This document shows, in pieces, positions 46,946 to 56,216 of a stretch of DNA of 64,000 nt. The notes beneath the pieces are model-generated. The model worked only from the letters and a program-made list of their open reading frames with translations. It ran no database searches and had not been told where the DNA came from. The position numbers were made by a program, and so were the translations under genes. This stretch comes from Yoonia sp. I 8.24 (lineage in GTDB: Bacteria > Pseudomonadota > Alphaproteobacteria > Rhodobacterales > Rhodobacteraceae), in contig NZ_JACXGQ010000005.1 in NCBI RefSeq assembly GCF_022096995.1, forward strand, positions 336,092 through 400,091, written 5' to 3'. Position 1 is the first letter of the stretch. Each line of letters opens with the position of its first letter.

Positions 46946-46969
46946 GCGTAAGTTAGACGTTAGCTTCGC

Positions 46970-48151
46970 TTAGAAAGTGAAGTTAACTTCAACTGTTGCG
47001 CCTTCTTGGTATTCGTTAGCACCGATTTCGTCTTCTTGGTCGAAGTCGTCGTCAACACCGTAAGAAACCAACAGGTCTGCACCGCCACCGAGGTCATATG
47101 TACCTGCGATGTAGTAGTCAGTGTCGTCGCCTTCGTTCTCGTTCAGAACACCAGCAAGAACTGTGATGCCGTTGCCCAGATCGTAAGAGCCTTCAACGCC
47201 CCATTTGTCAACGCCTTGGTCGTAGTCATAGTCAACTGCAACTGCGATTGCGCCAGATGCATAAGCAACGTTCACACCGTAGTTATCTTCGTCTGTGCCG
47301 TCATCTTCAGCAACATAGTATGCTGTTGCTGTGATAGCGTCGCTGAATGGGTAAGAAACTTCGATACCAGTAGAGTTGGTACCAGCAGTTTCGTCAGATG
47401 CGTATGCAACTGTGATGTCTGCGCCAGAGAATGTTGCGCCAACAGACAGACCGAATACTTCGTCTGCATTGTAGTCGCCATTAGCTGTGTTGCCGAGGTC
47501 ACCCTCTTCTTGGTATGCAGCAACAACTGTGAATTGACCGAAGTCAGCAGCAGCACCGAATGACATTTGGTCGAAGCTGTCTGAACCGCCAGAAGCTGAC
47601 TGAGCTGTTGTACCGTTTGTGTCAGCAACTACGACAGAGAGCGATGCTTCAACCATAGCAACTTCAAAGTCGCCGCGCAGAACTGTTTCGCCGTCTGCTT
47701 CGGAGAAGCTGTCTGATTCCATGTCGCCAGCACCGGACCAGCGTGTTTCAGCAGCGAAAGCTGTATCGCCGAAGTACAGGCCAGCTGTGTCAGATGTCAA
47801 AGACAGAACGTAGCTGCCAGCTTCGAGAGTGTCGCCCAATGTCAGGTCAGCAACGTCAAAATCGAAAGTCGCAGAAGCTGTCAGACCGTTGTCCAGTTCT
47901 TCTGAAAGGGTAACTGCAACGTTTGCATCCCAGTAGAAACCTTGGTTGTCGTCAAGCGCGGTGACGCCAGTGCCGGCTACGCCGGTCGCTACTGTAGTAA
48001 CACCCCAGCCGCTTGTCGCGCCCGTAGTAGTTGCAGTTGTGCGTGTTGTGTCGTTATAACCCAGCGTAGCTGAGCCAGAGAAAGTTACTTCAGCAGCTGC
48101 CGCGCCAGCAAAGGCGATCAGAGCAGTTGTTGTAAGAAGGGTGCTTTTCAT
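46970..48151 (-). CDS. Rhodobacterales-type outer-membrane porin
   Basis: 393 aa. Signal peptide about 1-20 (AGAAAAE). Trimeric beta-barrel porin shown by alternating strands (VTFSGSATLGYND, GLTASATFDFDVADL, GITVLAGVLNE), the acidic eyelet-like pieces and a C-terminal Phe (VEVNFTF). Rich in Asp and Ala; codon choice is very even, as in highly expressed genes. A small hairpin GCATTC/GAATGC lies in the 5' leader at 48162-48184, with gaggga before the ATG. No companion gene; yggS is divergent. Confidence 0.92.
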   Translation of the reverse strand: MKSTLLTTTALIAFAGAAAAEVTFSGSATLGYNDTTRTTATTTGATSGWGVTTVATGVAGTGVTALDDNQGFYWDANVAVTLSEELDNGLTASATFDFDVADLTLGDTLEAGSYVLSLTSDTAGLYFGDTAFAAETRWSGAGDMESDSFSEADGETVLRGDFEVAMVEASLSVVVADTNGTTAQSASGGSDSFDQMSFGAAADFGQFTVVAAYQEEGDLGNTANGDYNADEVFGLSVGATFSGADITVAYASDETAGTNSTGIEVSYPFSDAITATAYYVAEDDGTDEDNYGVNVAYASGAIAVAVDYDYDQGVDKWGVEGSYDLGNGITVLAGVLNENEGDDTDYYIAGTYDLGGGADLLVSYGVDDDFDQEDEIGANEYQEGATVEVNFTF

Positions 48152-48378
48152 GGATTTATTCCCTCGTGTTTTGCATTCCCAAGAATGCCAGTTTTCCTAG
48201 CATTGGTGTGTAAGTGCGCCGTTTGGGGCTGACACTCAAGCAAATTAGAGCCTTATTTGGCGGGTTCGCGCAAAATGATGCATCAAGGACACACAGTGTT
48301 TTGGGCGGTGACATCGCCCAGATTCCCCTTTATTTCGGCCTGAAACGTGACGTGACCCTTATTTTTCGGAGCCTTAAC

Positions 48379-49035
48379 ATGCCCCTTGCCGATATTCAGG
48401 ACAAAATGCGCGACGCTTGTGATGCTGCAGGCCGCGATTATGATGATGTGACGCTTATCGCAGTGTCCAAGGTGCAGCCCGATGAACGTGTCGCGGTGGT
48501 GCTTGACGAAGGTCACCGAATCTTTGGTGAGAACAAGGTCCAAGAAGCAGCTGGAAAATGGCCGCGGTTCCGTGCGCAATACGATGGCATCAAATTGCAT
48601 ATGATTGGACCGCTCCAAACCAACAAAGCGCGCCAAGCGATGGAACTGGCGCAGGCGATCCATACGGTTGATCGCCCTAAACTTGCTACAACCATTGCAA
48701 GGCTGGCCCAAGATATAGGGTCCTGCCCCGATCTGTTCGTGCAGGTGAACACCGGGGAAGAGCCGCAAAAGGCCGGCGTTTTGCCGGCAGATGCGGATGC
48801 TTTTGTGGCCGAGGTGCGCGCGCTTGATTTGCCGCTCAAGGGGTTGATGTGCATCCCCCCCGTTGATGAAGAACCTGCGCTCCACTTTGCGTTGCTGGCT
48901 AAAATTGCGGCGCGCAACGGGTTGTCGGGTCTGTCTATGGGGATGAGCAGCGATTTTGAACGCGCGATTGCCCTTGGGGCGACCCATATCCGTGTCGGTT
49001 CGGCCATTTTCGGTGATCGCGTACCTGCGCAATGA
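48379..49035 (+). CDS. pyridoxal phosphate homeostasis protein (YggS family)
   Basis: 218 aa from the ATG at 48379; the upstream in-frame extension to 48214 lacks any family character. Binds PLP in the cytosol without known enzyme activity. VTLIAVSKVQP at about 24-34 holds the PLP lysine; GENKVQEA, WHMIGPLQTNKA-like HMIGPLQTNKARQ and SMGMSSDFERAI, plus HIRVGSAIFG, complete the signature. Overlaps the pseudouridine synthase gene by four bases. Confidence 0.93.
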   Translation: MPLADIQDKMRDACDAAGRDYDDVTLIAVSKVQPDERVAVVLDEGHRIFGENKVQEAAGKWPRFRAQYDGIKLHMIGPLQTNKARQAMELAQAIHTVDRPKLATTIARLAQDIGSCPDLFVQVNTGEEPQKAGVLPADADAFVAEVRALDLPLKGLMCIPPVDEEPALHFALLAKIAARNGLSGLSMGMSSDFERAIALGATHIRVGSAIFGDRVPAQ

Positions 49036-49676
49036 CCGAATATAATCCACCCCAAGACCCGCTGGTTATCCTGCATGATGACCATGAGGTTGTACTCGTC
49101 GATAAACCAAGCGGGTTGTTGTCGGTGCCAGGCAAGGGCGAGCATCTGGCTGATTGCCTGATGGCGCGGGTCAAGGCAGTTTTCCCAACCGCGCTTTTGA
49201 TCCACCGCTTGGATCGGGATACCTCTGGGGTGATGATCTTTGCGCTGACCCCACATGCGCAGCGGCATCTTGGGCTTCAATTCGAAAAACGTCAGACTAA
49301 GAAAACCTATGTCGCGCGGGTTTGGGGTGAGATGACAGAGAAGGCAGGGACGGTAGACCTACCGCTGATCGTCGACTGGCCGAACCGGCCGTTGCAAATG
49401 GTTGACCATGAAAACGGACGGCAAGCCGTGACGGATTGGCGCGTGCAGCGCAAAGGAAATGGCGAAACCCGCGTGCGGCTGATGCCTAAAACCGGGCGAT
49501 CACATCAATTGCGTGTGCATATGCTGGCGCTTGGGCATCCGATTTTGGGCGATCCATTTTATGCCGAAGGCCCGGCCAGAGACTATCCGCGTCTGATGCT
49601 ACATTCTGAGACATTCCAGTTTCGGCACCCCGATGGGGGGCAGGGCATGCGGATCACGGCGAAATGCCCGTTTTAG
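49032..49676 (+). CDS. RluA family pseudouridine synthase
   Basis: 214 aa. Converts uridine to pseudouridine in rRNA or tRNA. The catalytic motif HRLDRDTSGVMIF (about 57-69) includes the essential Asp; VDKPSGLLSVPG and RSHQLRVHMLALGHPILGD are family segments. No S4 domain, so it is the short RluA/TruC-type. The exact target is not decided. Confidence 0.92.
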   Translation: MTEYNPPQDPLVILHDDHEVVLVDKPSGLLSVPGKGEHLADCLMARVKAVFPTALLIHRLDRDTSGVMIFALTPHAQRHLGLQFEKRQTKKTYVARVWGEMTEKAGTVDLPLIVDWPNRPLQMVDHENGRQAVTDWRVQRKGNGETRVRLMPKTGRSHQLRVHMLALGHPILGDPFYAEGPARDYPRLMLHSETFQFRHPDGGQGMRITAKCPF

Positions 49677-49761
49677 CTGCGACAATGTGCGCGTTCCCGT
49701 AGCGCATTTGAATTTGCGGACCTATATAAATGGTAAGGAAATTCAAAATAGGAGCGCACAC

Positions 49762-50409
49762 ATGGGCCTACGTATTAATGACACCATCCCTGATCTGACA
49801 GTCGAAACGGATCACGGCACAATTTCACTGCACGATTGGATCGGCGATAGCTGGGCGGTTCTGTTTTCGCACCCCAAAGACTTTACCCCTGTCTGCACGA
49901 CCGAATTCGGCGCTGTCGCACAATTGGCTGACGAATGGGAAAAGCGCGGCACGAAGGTACTGGGTATCAGCATCGATAGCGCGGAAGAGCATAAAAAATG
50001 GAAGACCGACATCGAATCCGTTGCAGGCACCAAAGCTGGCTTTCCGATCGTTGCCGATGAAAACCTCGAAATGGCCAAAGCGTTCGATATGCTGCCAGCG
50101 GAGGCATACATGCCAGATGGTCGCACGCCAGCAGATAGCGCAACAGTCCGTGCCGTATTCATCGTTGGTCCTGACAAGCAGCTCAAGCTGTCGATGACCT
50201 ACCCGATGACTGTTGGGCGCAACTTTGCCGAAGTGCTGCGCGCGCTGGACGGTTTGCAAACCTCCGCAGGTCAAGGCGTGGCAACGCCCGCAAACTGGAA
50301 CATCGGCGATGATGTGATCATCCCGACATCTGTCAGCGACGAAGACGCGAAAGAAAAATTTGGCGATTTCACAACTGTGCTGCCTTACTTGCGCACCACC
50401 AAGCTGTAA
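49762..50409 (+). CDS. 1-Cys peroxiredoxin (Prx6 type)
   Basis: 215 aa from the ATG at 49762 behind taggag. Reduces hydrogen peroxide and organic peroxides. Active site FTPVCTTEF with Cys45. A second conserved resolving Cys is absent, and the long C-terminal arm (NWNIGDDVIIPTSVSDEDAKE, about 170-205) is that of Prx6. Single gene; terminator hairpin at 50419-50443. Confidence 0.95.
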   Translation: MGLRINDTIPDLTVETDHGTISLHDWIGDSWAVLFSHPKDFTPVCTTEFGAVAQLADEWEKRGTKVLGISIDSAEEHKKWKTDIESVAGTKAGFPIVADENLEMAKAFDMLPAEAYMPDGRTPADSATVRAVFIVGPDKQLKLSMTYPMTVGRNFAEVLRALDGLQTSAGQGVATPANWNIGDDVIIPTSVSDEDAKEKFGDFTTVLPYLRTTKL

Positions 50410-50418
50410 TCAACATTT

Positions 50419-50443
50419 CGGGCGCGGGGGAACCCTGCGCCCG
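50419..50443 (+). terminator. GC-rich hairpin after the peroxiredoxin gene
   Basis: CGGGCGC and GCGCCCG pair with an inner GGG/CCC pairing. The T-run after it is weak, so termination may be partial. Confidence 0.6.
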
Positions 50444-50538
50444 TCACTTTGCGAGAGCCTAAGGCGTCACCCTGCCGTTTCCGTTGCGGTCCGATCCAAT
50501 GTGTTGGATCAAGCAGTTGAAACGCGTAGGATAATGGG

Positions 50539-51162
50539 ATGTTCCTTAGAAAGACCCTGCAAAAAAGGCCTAATCAAGTCACTGCGGGTGACATTGATTT
50601 CTCGCTCCCCGCGCAAGAGGCTGCGCATTTAGAGAAAACCTACGCACAGGCCGCACGCATCTTGGAATATGGATCGGGTGGGTCAACGCTTGTCGCGGCG
50701 CGTCTCGGCAAACAGGTAGTTGCTATTGAGAGTGACGCGCTATGGGCGAAAAACATGAACGCGATACTGGCAAGCGAAGGCCAAAGTGAGCACGCGCGCG
50801 TCGTGCATGAAGATATCGGCGCGACCCGCGAATGGGGGAACCCGCAGGATAGCAGCGGATATAAGGACTTTCATCGCTATCCGATGGGAATCTGGGACGA
50901 TCCCGATTTGGCTGCCCCTGATGTTGTGCTGATCGATGGGCGTTTTCGCGTGGCTTGCATGTGCGCGATCATCATGCGCTGCCAGCAGCCGACCTTGGTA
51001 CTCTTTGATGATTACGGAGACCGCCTAAAGTATCATAGTGTGGAACGTCTGGTGCAGCCGAAAGAAATGATTGGGCGCATGGCTGTGTTTGAGATCAAGC
51101 CAGGCATCGATACGCGCGCACATTTGACGTGGATGATCGGAAGTTTCGTAGATTATGGGTGA
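50539..51162 (+). CDS. SAM-dependent methyltransferase-like protein
   Basis: 207 aa. Rossmann methyltransferase features: ARILEYGSGGSTLVAARLGK (about 40-59) as motif I, VVAIESDALW, then DVVLIDGRFRV and PTLVLFDDYGDR as post motifs. The GxGGST form is more like FkbM- or polysaccharide-type than housekeeping methylases. No signal or membrane part. Substrate unknown; no sugar genes adjoin. Confidence 0.75.
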   Translation: MFLRKTLQKRPNQVTAGDIDFSLPAQEAAHLEKTYAQAARILEYGSGGSTLVAARLGKQVVAIESDALWAKNMNAILASEGQSEHARVVHEDIGATREWGNPQDSSGYKDFHRYPMGIWDDPDLAAPDVVLIDGRFRVACMCAIIMRCQQPTLVLFDDYGDRLKYHSVERLVQPKEMIGRMAVFEIKPGIDTRAHLTWMIGSFVDYG

Positions 51163-51239
51163 TCTTTGCATTCGGGGTAACGAGGCTAGGATTTAGCCCG
51201 CACCCAGTCTATTGATGAGAAAACAAAAGAGGTGAGCCC

Positions 51240-51521
51240 ATGTTCCGCAGTGCAATTTCAATGACTTTTGCTTTGGTGTTTGTCGCAAGCTGCGGCTTGT
51301 CGGGAGGGCGCACATTTGTTGAGGGCACAGGGGATGACCTGCTGAAACTACGCGCGGGGCCGGGGCTTGGGTTTAATATCATCGTCGGCCTGCCAGATGG
51401 CACAGCACTGAACCTGCACGAATGCGTCACCGAAGTCGGGCAACGCTGGTGCCGGGTCTCACTATCGGACGCGCCGCAAACCACAGGTTATGTCTCCGCG
51501 GATTATCTGTCACGGAGTTGA
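51240..51521 (+). CDS. bacterial SH3-domain lipoprotein
   Basis: 93 aa. Lipoprotein signal with lipobox FVASCGLSGG (Cys at about 18). The rest is an SH3b domain (LLKLRAGPGLGFNIIVGLPDGTALN, RWCRVSL, TTGYVSADYL), of the kind that binds peptidoglycan or metal. Stands alone after the methyltransferase. Confidence 0.78.
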   Translation: MFRSAISMTFALVFVASCGLSGGRTFVEGTGDDLLKLRAGPGLGFNIIVGLPDGTALNLHECVTEVGQRWCRVSLSDAPQTTGYVSADYLSRS

Positions 51522-51556
51522 TGTGAATAGTAGGGCGGCATCGTCATCTGATAAAC

Positions 51557-52066
51557 TTATTGGGTTTTTCGTCGTGACCGCATCTCTCGTCCTGTTGGGT
51601 CTGTTTCCAAAACAGATTCATGCAAACTGCCAATAATTTCATCAGTCGGCTCGAATTCATCGTTCGTTGCTACAAGAGCCCATCCCAATACGCCAACGCG
51701 TTCCTCAACGTTATCTTCTAGGCACGGGTCTTCAAGTAAGTAACAAAGACCGGCGATCATTTCGACTTGCGCACACCGGACCAGGTCTACGATATCTGCA
51801 CGCTCTACTCCCTGCGCCAACATCCGCCCTATTGCATGACCTTGACCGGAAAACGGAGCCTCTGGATTACGCTGCGCCGCCTCAACAACTCTTTCGATCC
51901 AGCTATCATCCAATTCATCGATGACTTGGGCCCATGCTTGTTTGAGAAATAAATATCTATGAAGCTGAGGGATTCCCTCTTTAACTTGTGAATCTGCCCA
52001 CTGCTCAGGCTCACTTGCGCCTATTGCTCTAAATATTTCGGTTAGTTCATCCCGCTTTTTTAACAT
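51557..52066 (-). CDS. conserved hypothetical protein
   Basis: 169 aa soluble, acidic, no signal peptide. Segments IGRMLAQGVERADIVDLVRCAQVEMIAG and the C-terminal LHESVLETDPTGREMR are of a kind I have met in proteins without assigned function in several proteobacteria. Composition is normal for a real gene. It lies in a somewhat AT-richer stretch that begins here and lasts to about 52610. Confidence 0.65.
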   Translation of the reverse strand: MLKKRDELTEIFRAIGASEPEQWADSQVKEGIPQLHRYLFLKQAWAQVIDELDDSWIERVVEAAQRNPEAPFSGQGHAIGRMLAQGVERADIVDLVRCAQVEMIAGLCYLLEDPCLEDNVEERVGVLGWALVATNDEFEPTDEIIGSLHESVLETDPTGREMRSRRKTQ

Positions 52067-52227
52067 GAATGGGATCCTTAAATTGTGCTACTTTGGTATG
52101 GATCATGAATGCACCAATCAATAGCGAAGGTGATCTCGGATAGAATTAGCGGAGTTGATGAAGATAGGCAGCAAGACAGCTGTTAGCTTGATTGAACTTT
52201 TTGAGGTTTGGTGATCTAGACGTTGTC

Positions 52228-52437
52228 ATGGTTAAATTGAAAAATGTTTTGGCCCTTGTTTGCATCTGTTGCTTCGTTTGGCTCTGCCTTTTTGGCGACT
52301 TACTGCAGTCAGGAGACCCAAAAATCAGCTCCATTGTGGTTCTCCGTCTACTTTGCGTGTCTTTTTTCGCGCTACTTTTCTTGCGTATTGCTTCGATGTT
52401 GGGTTGGCTTAAGACGATATTTTCTAAGCAATCGTGA
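52228..52437 (+). CDS. small two-helix membrane protein (tentative)
   Basis: 69 aa from the ATG at 52228 with two hydrophobic helices (VLALVCICCFVWLCLFGDLL and VVLRLLCVSFFALLFLRIA). An in-frame start 36 bases earlier is possible. It is cysteine-rich and GC-poor compared with neighbours. No family recognised; may not be translated. A true gene is favoured by the length of clean hydrophobic coding. Confidence 0.4.
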   Translation: MVKLKNVLALVCICCFVWLCLFGDLLQSGDPKISSIVVLRLLCVSFFALLFLRIASMLGWLKTIFSKQS

Positions 52438-52565
52438 ACAAGAAATACCTTAACATATGGTCACTTTGGGCTCAAATCCGCCATTAGCGTGATGCAGGTG
52501 ATCAGTACTTGGCTCGTCTTTGATCAAATTTATCGAATACAACTAATCTTAAACCCCAAAACACA

Positions 52566-52595
52566 AAAGGCCCCGGCGTTTCCACCGGGGCCTTT
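52566..52595 (-). terminator. intrinsic terminator of pnp
   Basis: AAAGGCCCCGG and CCGGGGCCTTT form a strong stem around 8 bases, with a T-rich tail on the minus strand, 22 bases past the pnp stop. Confidence 0.9.
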
Positions 52596-52616
52596 GTTAT
52601 TTCAAAGCAGCGAAGA

Positions 52617-54746
52617 TTACTCTTCTGCGGGTGCTTCTTCTTTGCCAGTCTCTTGGTTCACCATTTTCATGGCCAAGCGTACTTTGCCGCGGTCGTCAAA
52701 GCCGAGCAGTTTGACCCAGACTTCTTGACCTTCCTTAAGAACGTCTGAAGGGTGGTTCAGGCGGCGGTTTTCGATTTGGGACACGTGGACCAACCCGTCG
52801 CGTTTGCCAAAGAAGTTCACGAATGCGCCAAAGTCGACAAGTTTCACAACCTTGCCTTTGTAGATCACGCCTTCTTCTGGCTCTGCCACGATGGAATGGA
52901 TCATGTCGTAGGCTTTTTTGATCGCTTCGGCGTCGTTAGAGGCCAGTTTGATCACACCTTCGTCGTTGATGTCGACTTTTGCGCCGGACGTTTCAACGAT
53001 TTCACGGATAACCTTACCGCCTGATCCGATCACTTCACGGATTTTGTCGGTTGGGATCTGCATGGTTTCAATCTTTGGTGCGTGCACAGAGAATTCCTGC
53101 GCGCCTGTTAGGGCTTTGCCCATCTCACCAAGGATATGCAAACGGCCGGCTTTCGCCTGATCCAATGCTTTGGACATGATGTCAGACGTGATGCCCGCAA
53201 TCTTGATGTCCATTTGCAAAGACGTGATCCCGTTTTCGGTACCCGCAACTTTAAAGTCCATGTCGCCGAGGTGGTCTTCGTCACCCAAGATGTCAGACAA
53301 GATCGCGTAATCGCCATCGTCTTCCATGACCAGACCCATCGCAACGCCTGCAACTGGTGCTTTCAGCGGTACGCCCGCGTCCATCATGGACAGTGACCCA
53401 CCACAAACAGACGCCATTGAAGATGAGCCGTTGGATTCAGTGATCTCTGACACCAAGCGGATGGTGTATGGGAAATCAGTTGCCGCTGGCAGAACCGCCT
53501 GAAGCGCACGCCAAGCCAGTTTACCGTGACCGATTTCACGACGACCCGGGCCAGACACACGACCAACTTCACCAACGGAATATGGTGGGAAGTTATAGTG
53601 CAGCATGAAGTTAGATTTATACATGCCAGTCAGCGAGTCGATCATCTGCTCGTCGTCGCCGGTGCCCAATGTGGTCACAACCAGACCTTGGGTTTCGCCG
53701 CGTGTGAACAAGGCAGAACCGTGCGTACGTGGCAAAATACCCGTTTCAGAAACGATTGGACGGATGGTGTCGAGCGCACGGCCATCGATCCGTTTGCTGT
53801 TTTTTACAACGTCGCCACGCAGAACATTTGATTCCAGCTTCTTAAGCGCAGCGCCCAAGTTACCGTCTTCTTTTTGCTCGTCGGTCAGCGCATCGATGAT
53901 GGATGCTTTGGCCGCAGCAACAGCGGCTGTGCGTTCTTGCTTGTCGGTGATCGCATAGGCGGCACGCATCGCGTCTTCGCCCGCTGCTTTGACCGCTGCT
54001 GAAAGGTCCGAGTAATCAACAGGTTCGAATTCAAACGGCTCTTTCGCGCAATCTTCGGCCAGATCAATGATCAGGTCGATGACAGGCTGAATTTGCTCGT
54101 GTGCAAAGTTTACGGCGCCCAGCATTTCTGCTTCTGACAGTTCGTAAGCTTCGGATTCAACCATCATCACGGCGTCTTTGGTGCCGGCCACAACAAGGTC
54201 CAAACGCTGCTCTGGGTTCAGGCGCAGGTTGTGCATGTCGTCGATTTCTGGGTTCAGGATGTATTCACCATCTACGAAACCGACGCGACATGCGCCGATT
54301 GGACCGCGGAATGGTGCGCCAGAAATGGTCAGCGCCGCAGATGCCGCGATCATCGCAACCATGTCTGGGTCGTTGATCATGTCGTGTGACAGGACTGTAC
54401 ACATCACCAGAACTTCGTTTTTGAAGCCGGGGACAAACAGCGGGCGAATTGGACGGTCGATCAAACGGGATGTCAGCGTCTCTTTTTCAGTCGGACGTGC
54501 TTCGCGTTTGAAAAAGCCGCCAGGCACTTTACCGGCGGCGTAGTATTTTTCTTGGTAGTGAACGGTCAGCGGAAAGAAATCCTGACCCGGTTTTTGGGCG
54601 CGTGCAAATGTCACGTTCGCCATAACGCTGGTTTCACCCAACGTGGCGATGACAGAGCCGTCAGCCTGACGAGCAACTTTGCCCGTTTCAAGTGTGAGCG
54701 TATCCTGCCCCCACTGCATCGATTTTTTTACTTCGTTAAACATCAT
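52617..54746 (-). CDS. pnp: polyribonucleotide nucleotidyltransferase (PNPase)
   Basis: 709 aa. 3'-to-5' exoribonuclease of the degradosome and mRNA turnover. Two RNase PH domains ([35 protein letters not shown]), a KH domain ([20 protein letters not shown]) and C-terminal S1 domain ([20 protein letters not shown]). The catalytic aspartates lie around [19 protein letters not shown]. Starts ATGATG at 54746/54743. Usually next to rpsO; here 3.9 kb apart. Confidence 0.97.
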   Translation of the reverse strand: MMFNEVKKSMQWGQDTLTLETGKVARQADGSVIATLGETSVMANVTFARAQKPGQDFFPLTVHYQEKYYAAGKVPGGFFKREARPTEKETLTSRLIDRPIRPLFVPGFKNEVLVMCTVLSHDMINDPDMVAMIAASAALTISGAPFRGPIGACRVGFVDGEYILNPEIDDMHNLRLNPEQRLDLVVAGTKDAVMMVESEAYELSEAEMLGAVNFAHEQIQPVIDLIIDLAEDCAKEPFEFEPVDYSDLSAAVKAAGEDAMRAAYAITDKQERTAAVAAAKASIIDALTDEQKEDGNLGAALKKLESNVLRGDVVKNSKRIDGRALDTIRPIVSETGILPRTHGSALFTRGETQGLVVTTLGTGDDEQMIDSLTGMYKSNFMLHYNFPPYSVGEVGRVSGPGRREIGHGKLAWRALQAVLPAATDFPYTIRLVSEITESNGSSSMASVCGGSLSMMDAGVPLKAPVAGVAMGLVMEDDGDYAILSDILGDEDHLGDMDFKVAGTENGITSLQMDIKIAGITSDIMSKALDQAKAGRLHILGEMGKALTGAQEFSVHAPKIETMQIPTDKIREVIGSGGKVIREIVETSGAKVDINDEGVIKLASNDAEAIKKAYDMIHSIVAEPEEGVIYKGKVVKLVDFGAFVNFFGKRDGLVHVSQIENRRLNHPSDVLKEGQEVWVKLLGFDDRGKVRLAMKMVNQETGKEEAPAEE

Positions 54747-54758
54747 GTGTTCCTAGTC

Positions 54759-54797
54759 GGGCCGCAGCCCATTTTGCGTAGGGGGCGTATTCCCCCT
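54759..54797 (-). promoter_or_regulatory. paired hairpins in the pnp leader
   Basis: In the minus-strand leader of pnp, AGGGGG pairs with CCCCCT around 6 bases (54780-54797), and GGGC with GCCC around 4 bases (54759-54770), 13-50 bases before the ATG. In E. coli, PNPase limits its own synthesis through an RNase III-cut hairpin in the pnp leader; the same may hold here. The rest of the 54747-55051 gap shows no gene. Confidence 0.45.
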
Positions 54798-55051
54798 CAT
54801 TCCGGTATCTTCTTTGGCAGGCGCTGGAATGCGGGCGCCGGTCTCTCAAGATTGTCGGGCCATAACGGAATTTTGGTGATTTGGGAAGAGTGGATCGTTT
54901 GCGTGCCGATTGCTATGTGACGCGTTGGGCTGTAGCCAGTTTTTACCGTAATAATTTTTAATACTGAGTTTGCAATGATTGAGATAGTTGAGGAAGGTAC
55001 ATTAGCCATGGCACAGGCCAAAAATGGCTTGGTACATGCGGCCGAAGTTGA

Positions 55052-56016
55052 ACTAGCACCAACACTTACCCTGAAGATATCGACCTGAAGCGCACAGAAG
55101 ATTGCCGCTTTTCGCCCAGTGGCAAGGTGATCGCTGTCGCTGGCTTTGTTACCACTCTATTATGTTGTTCAAACTGAGCTACCGGCGCAACGCGGGCAAA
55201 CTGACTGTCACGATTGAAGGCAAATTGACGGTTAAGCATCCCTCGCTGAAATTACCGCATGGGATCGATTTTGTTGATGAACACACTCTCGCCGTTGCCA
55301 ACCGCAAGGGGCGCTTGGTGGTTCTACGCCTGCCTGACGTGCCTTTTGATGGCAATGAGGCCACAGCCGACCTTCTGTACGAAAGCGACAAGGCGTCTTG
55401 GCGCCACGACATGAAATCTCCGGGTTCGGTTGCAGTGGCGAACAAGGGGCGTTTTGGATACCAGGTGCTGGTATGCCTGAACTATTCCAAGCGCATTGCA
55501 CATCAGAAGATATTTACTGGGTTTGGTGACCACCGCGCCTACCGGAGGCGCATCGCCTTGAAACGCGGTATGGAGATTCTAGACGGTATTTCTGTCTGCT
55601 CCCAGTCTAAAAGTGTCGCGATCTCTAATCATGACGAACATGCGATACGGGTTTACCCTTCCTACCGGAGCATTTCGAAACACGTTGAACCATCTGGTCG
55701 ATTGATGGGATCCGCCTACCCGCATGGGGTTCGGTTTATGCAAGATGGGCGCGGCGTTCTTGTTGCCGATGCCGGGGCACCTTTGGTGCACTATTGGCGT
55801 GATGATACGACCAATTGGCAAGGTGACCACCAACCGACCGGATCGTTTAAGATTATGGATGATGCAACGTTTTTGGCGGGAAGACACAACACACAAGAAG
55901 GCGGGCCTAAGGGACTCGATATTCACCCGTTTGGCGATTTCCTTGTGCTGACCAGCGAGCAGCAGGGTTTTGCCGCTTACGATCTGACGACGATGATGGC
56001 GCAGGTTCGAAGCTAA
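55052..56016 (+). pseudogene. frameshifted beta-propeller (WD/NHL-like) gene
   Basis: The open frame gives a repeat-rich protein with pieces like GIDFVDEHTLAVANRKGRLVVL, LDGISVCSQSKSVAISNHDEHAIRVY and GVRFMQDGRGVLVADAG. Upstream, a different frame contains TYPEDIDLKRTEDCRFSPSGKVIAVAGFVT, whose FSPSGKVIAVA is a further propeller blade. The two join at about 55150-55160, where a one-base shift is needed, and a stop at 55049 precedes the upstream frame. So the N-terminus is lost and there is at least one frameshift. A shortened product from the ATG at 55162 cannot be excluded. Confidence 0.6.
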
Positions 56017-56216
56017 AAACGCACACCAAGACGCTGAATGTCTGGTGAACCTGCGCCGACGGACACCTGCAAACTCCGAATCGAACAACCGATGCGGGCG
56101 CATGTGTTGCATTCTGCGCGATTCCAAGCGCCGCTTAATCAAATCGAAGGAATCTTTGGCTAGCTCTTTTAACCAGCGCATTGGGCGCGCGGCCGAATCT
56201 AGTTGGAGAGTGGATC

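Noticed and set aside
47006..47563. Long open frame antisense to the porin gene, rich in Cys and Val
   Set aside because: It arises from the codon pattern of the porin gene (frequent GCA, ACA and AAC read backwards); the porin reading is complete with signal peptide and C-terminal Phe.
48214..48378. In-frame N-terminal extension of the YggS-type gene
   Set aside because: The 55 extra residues have no similarity to the family and overlap the likely porin promoter region; the ATG at 48379 gives the normal length.
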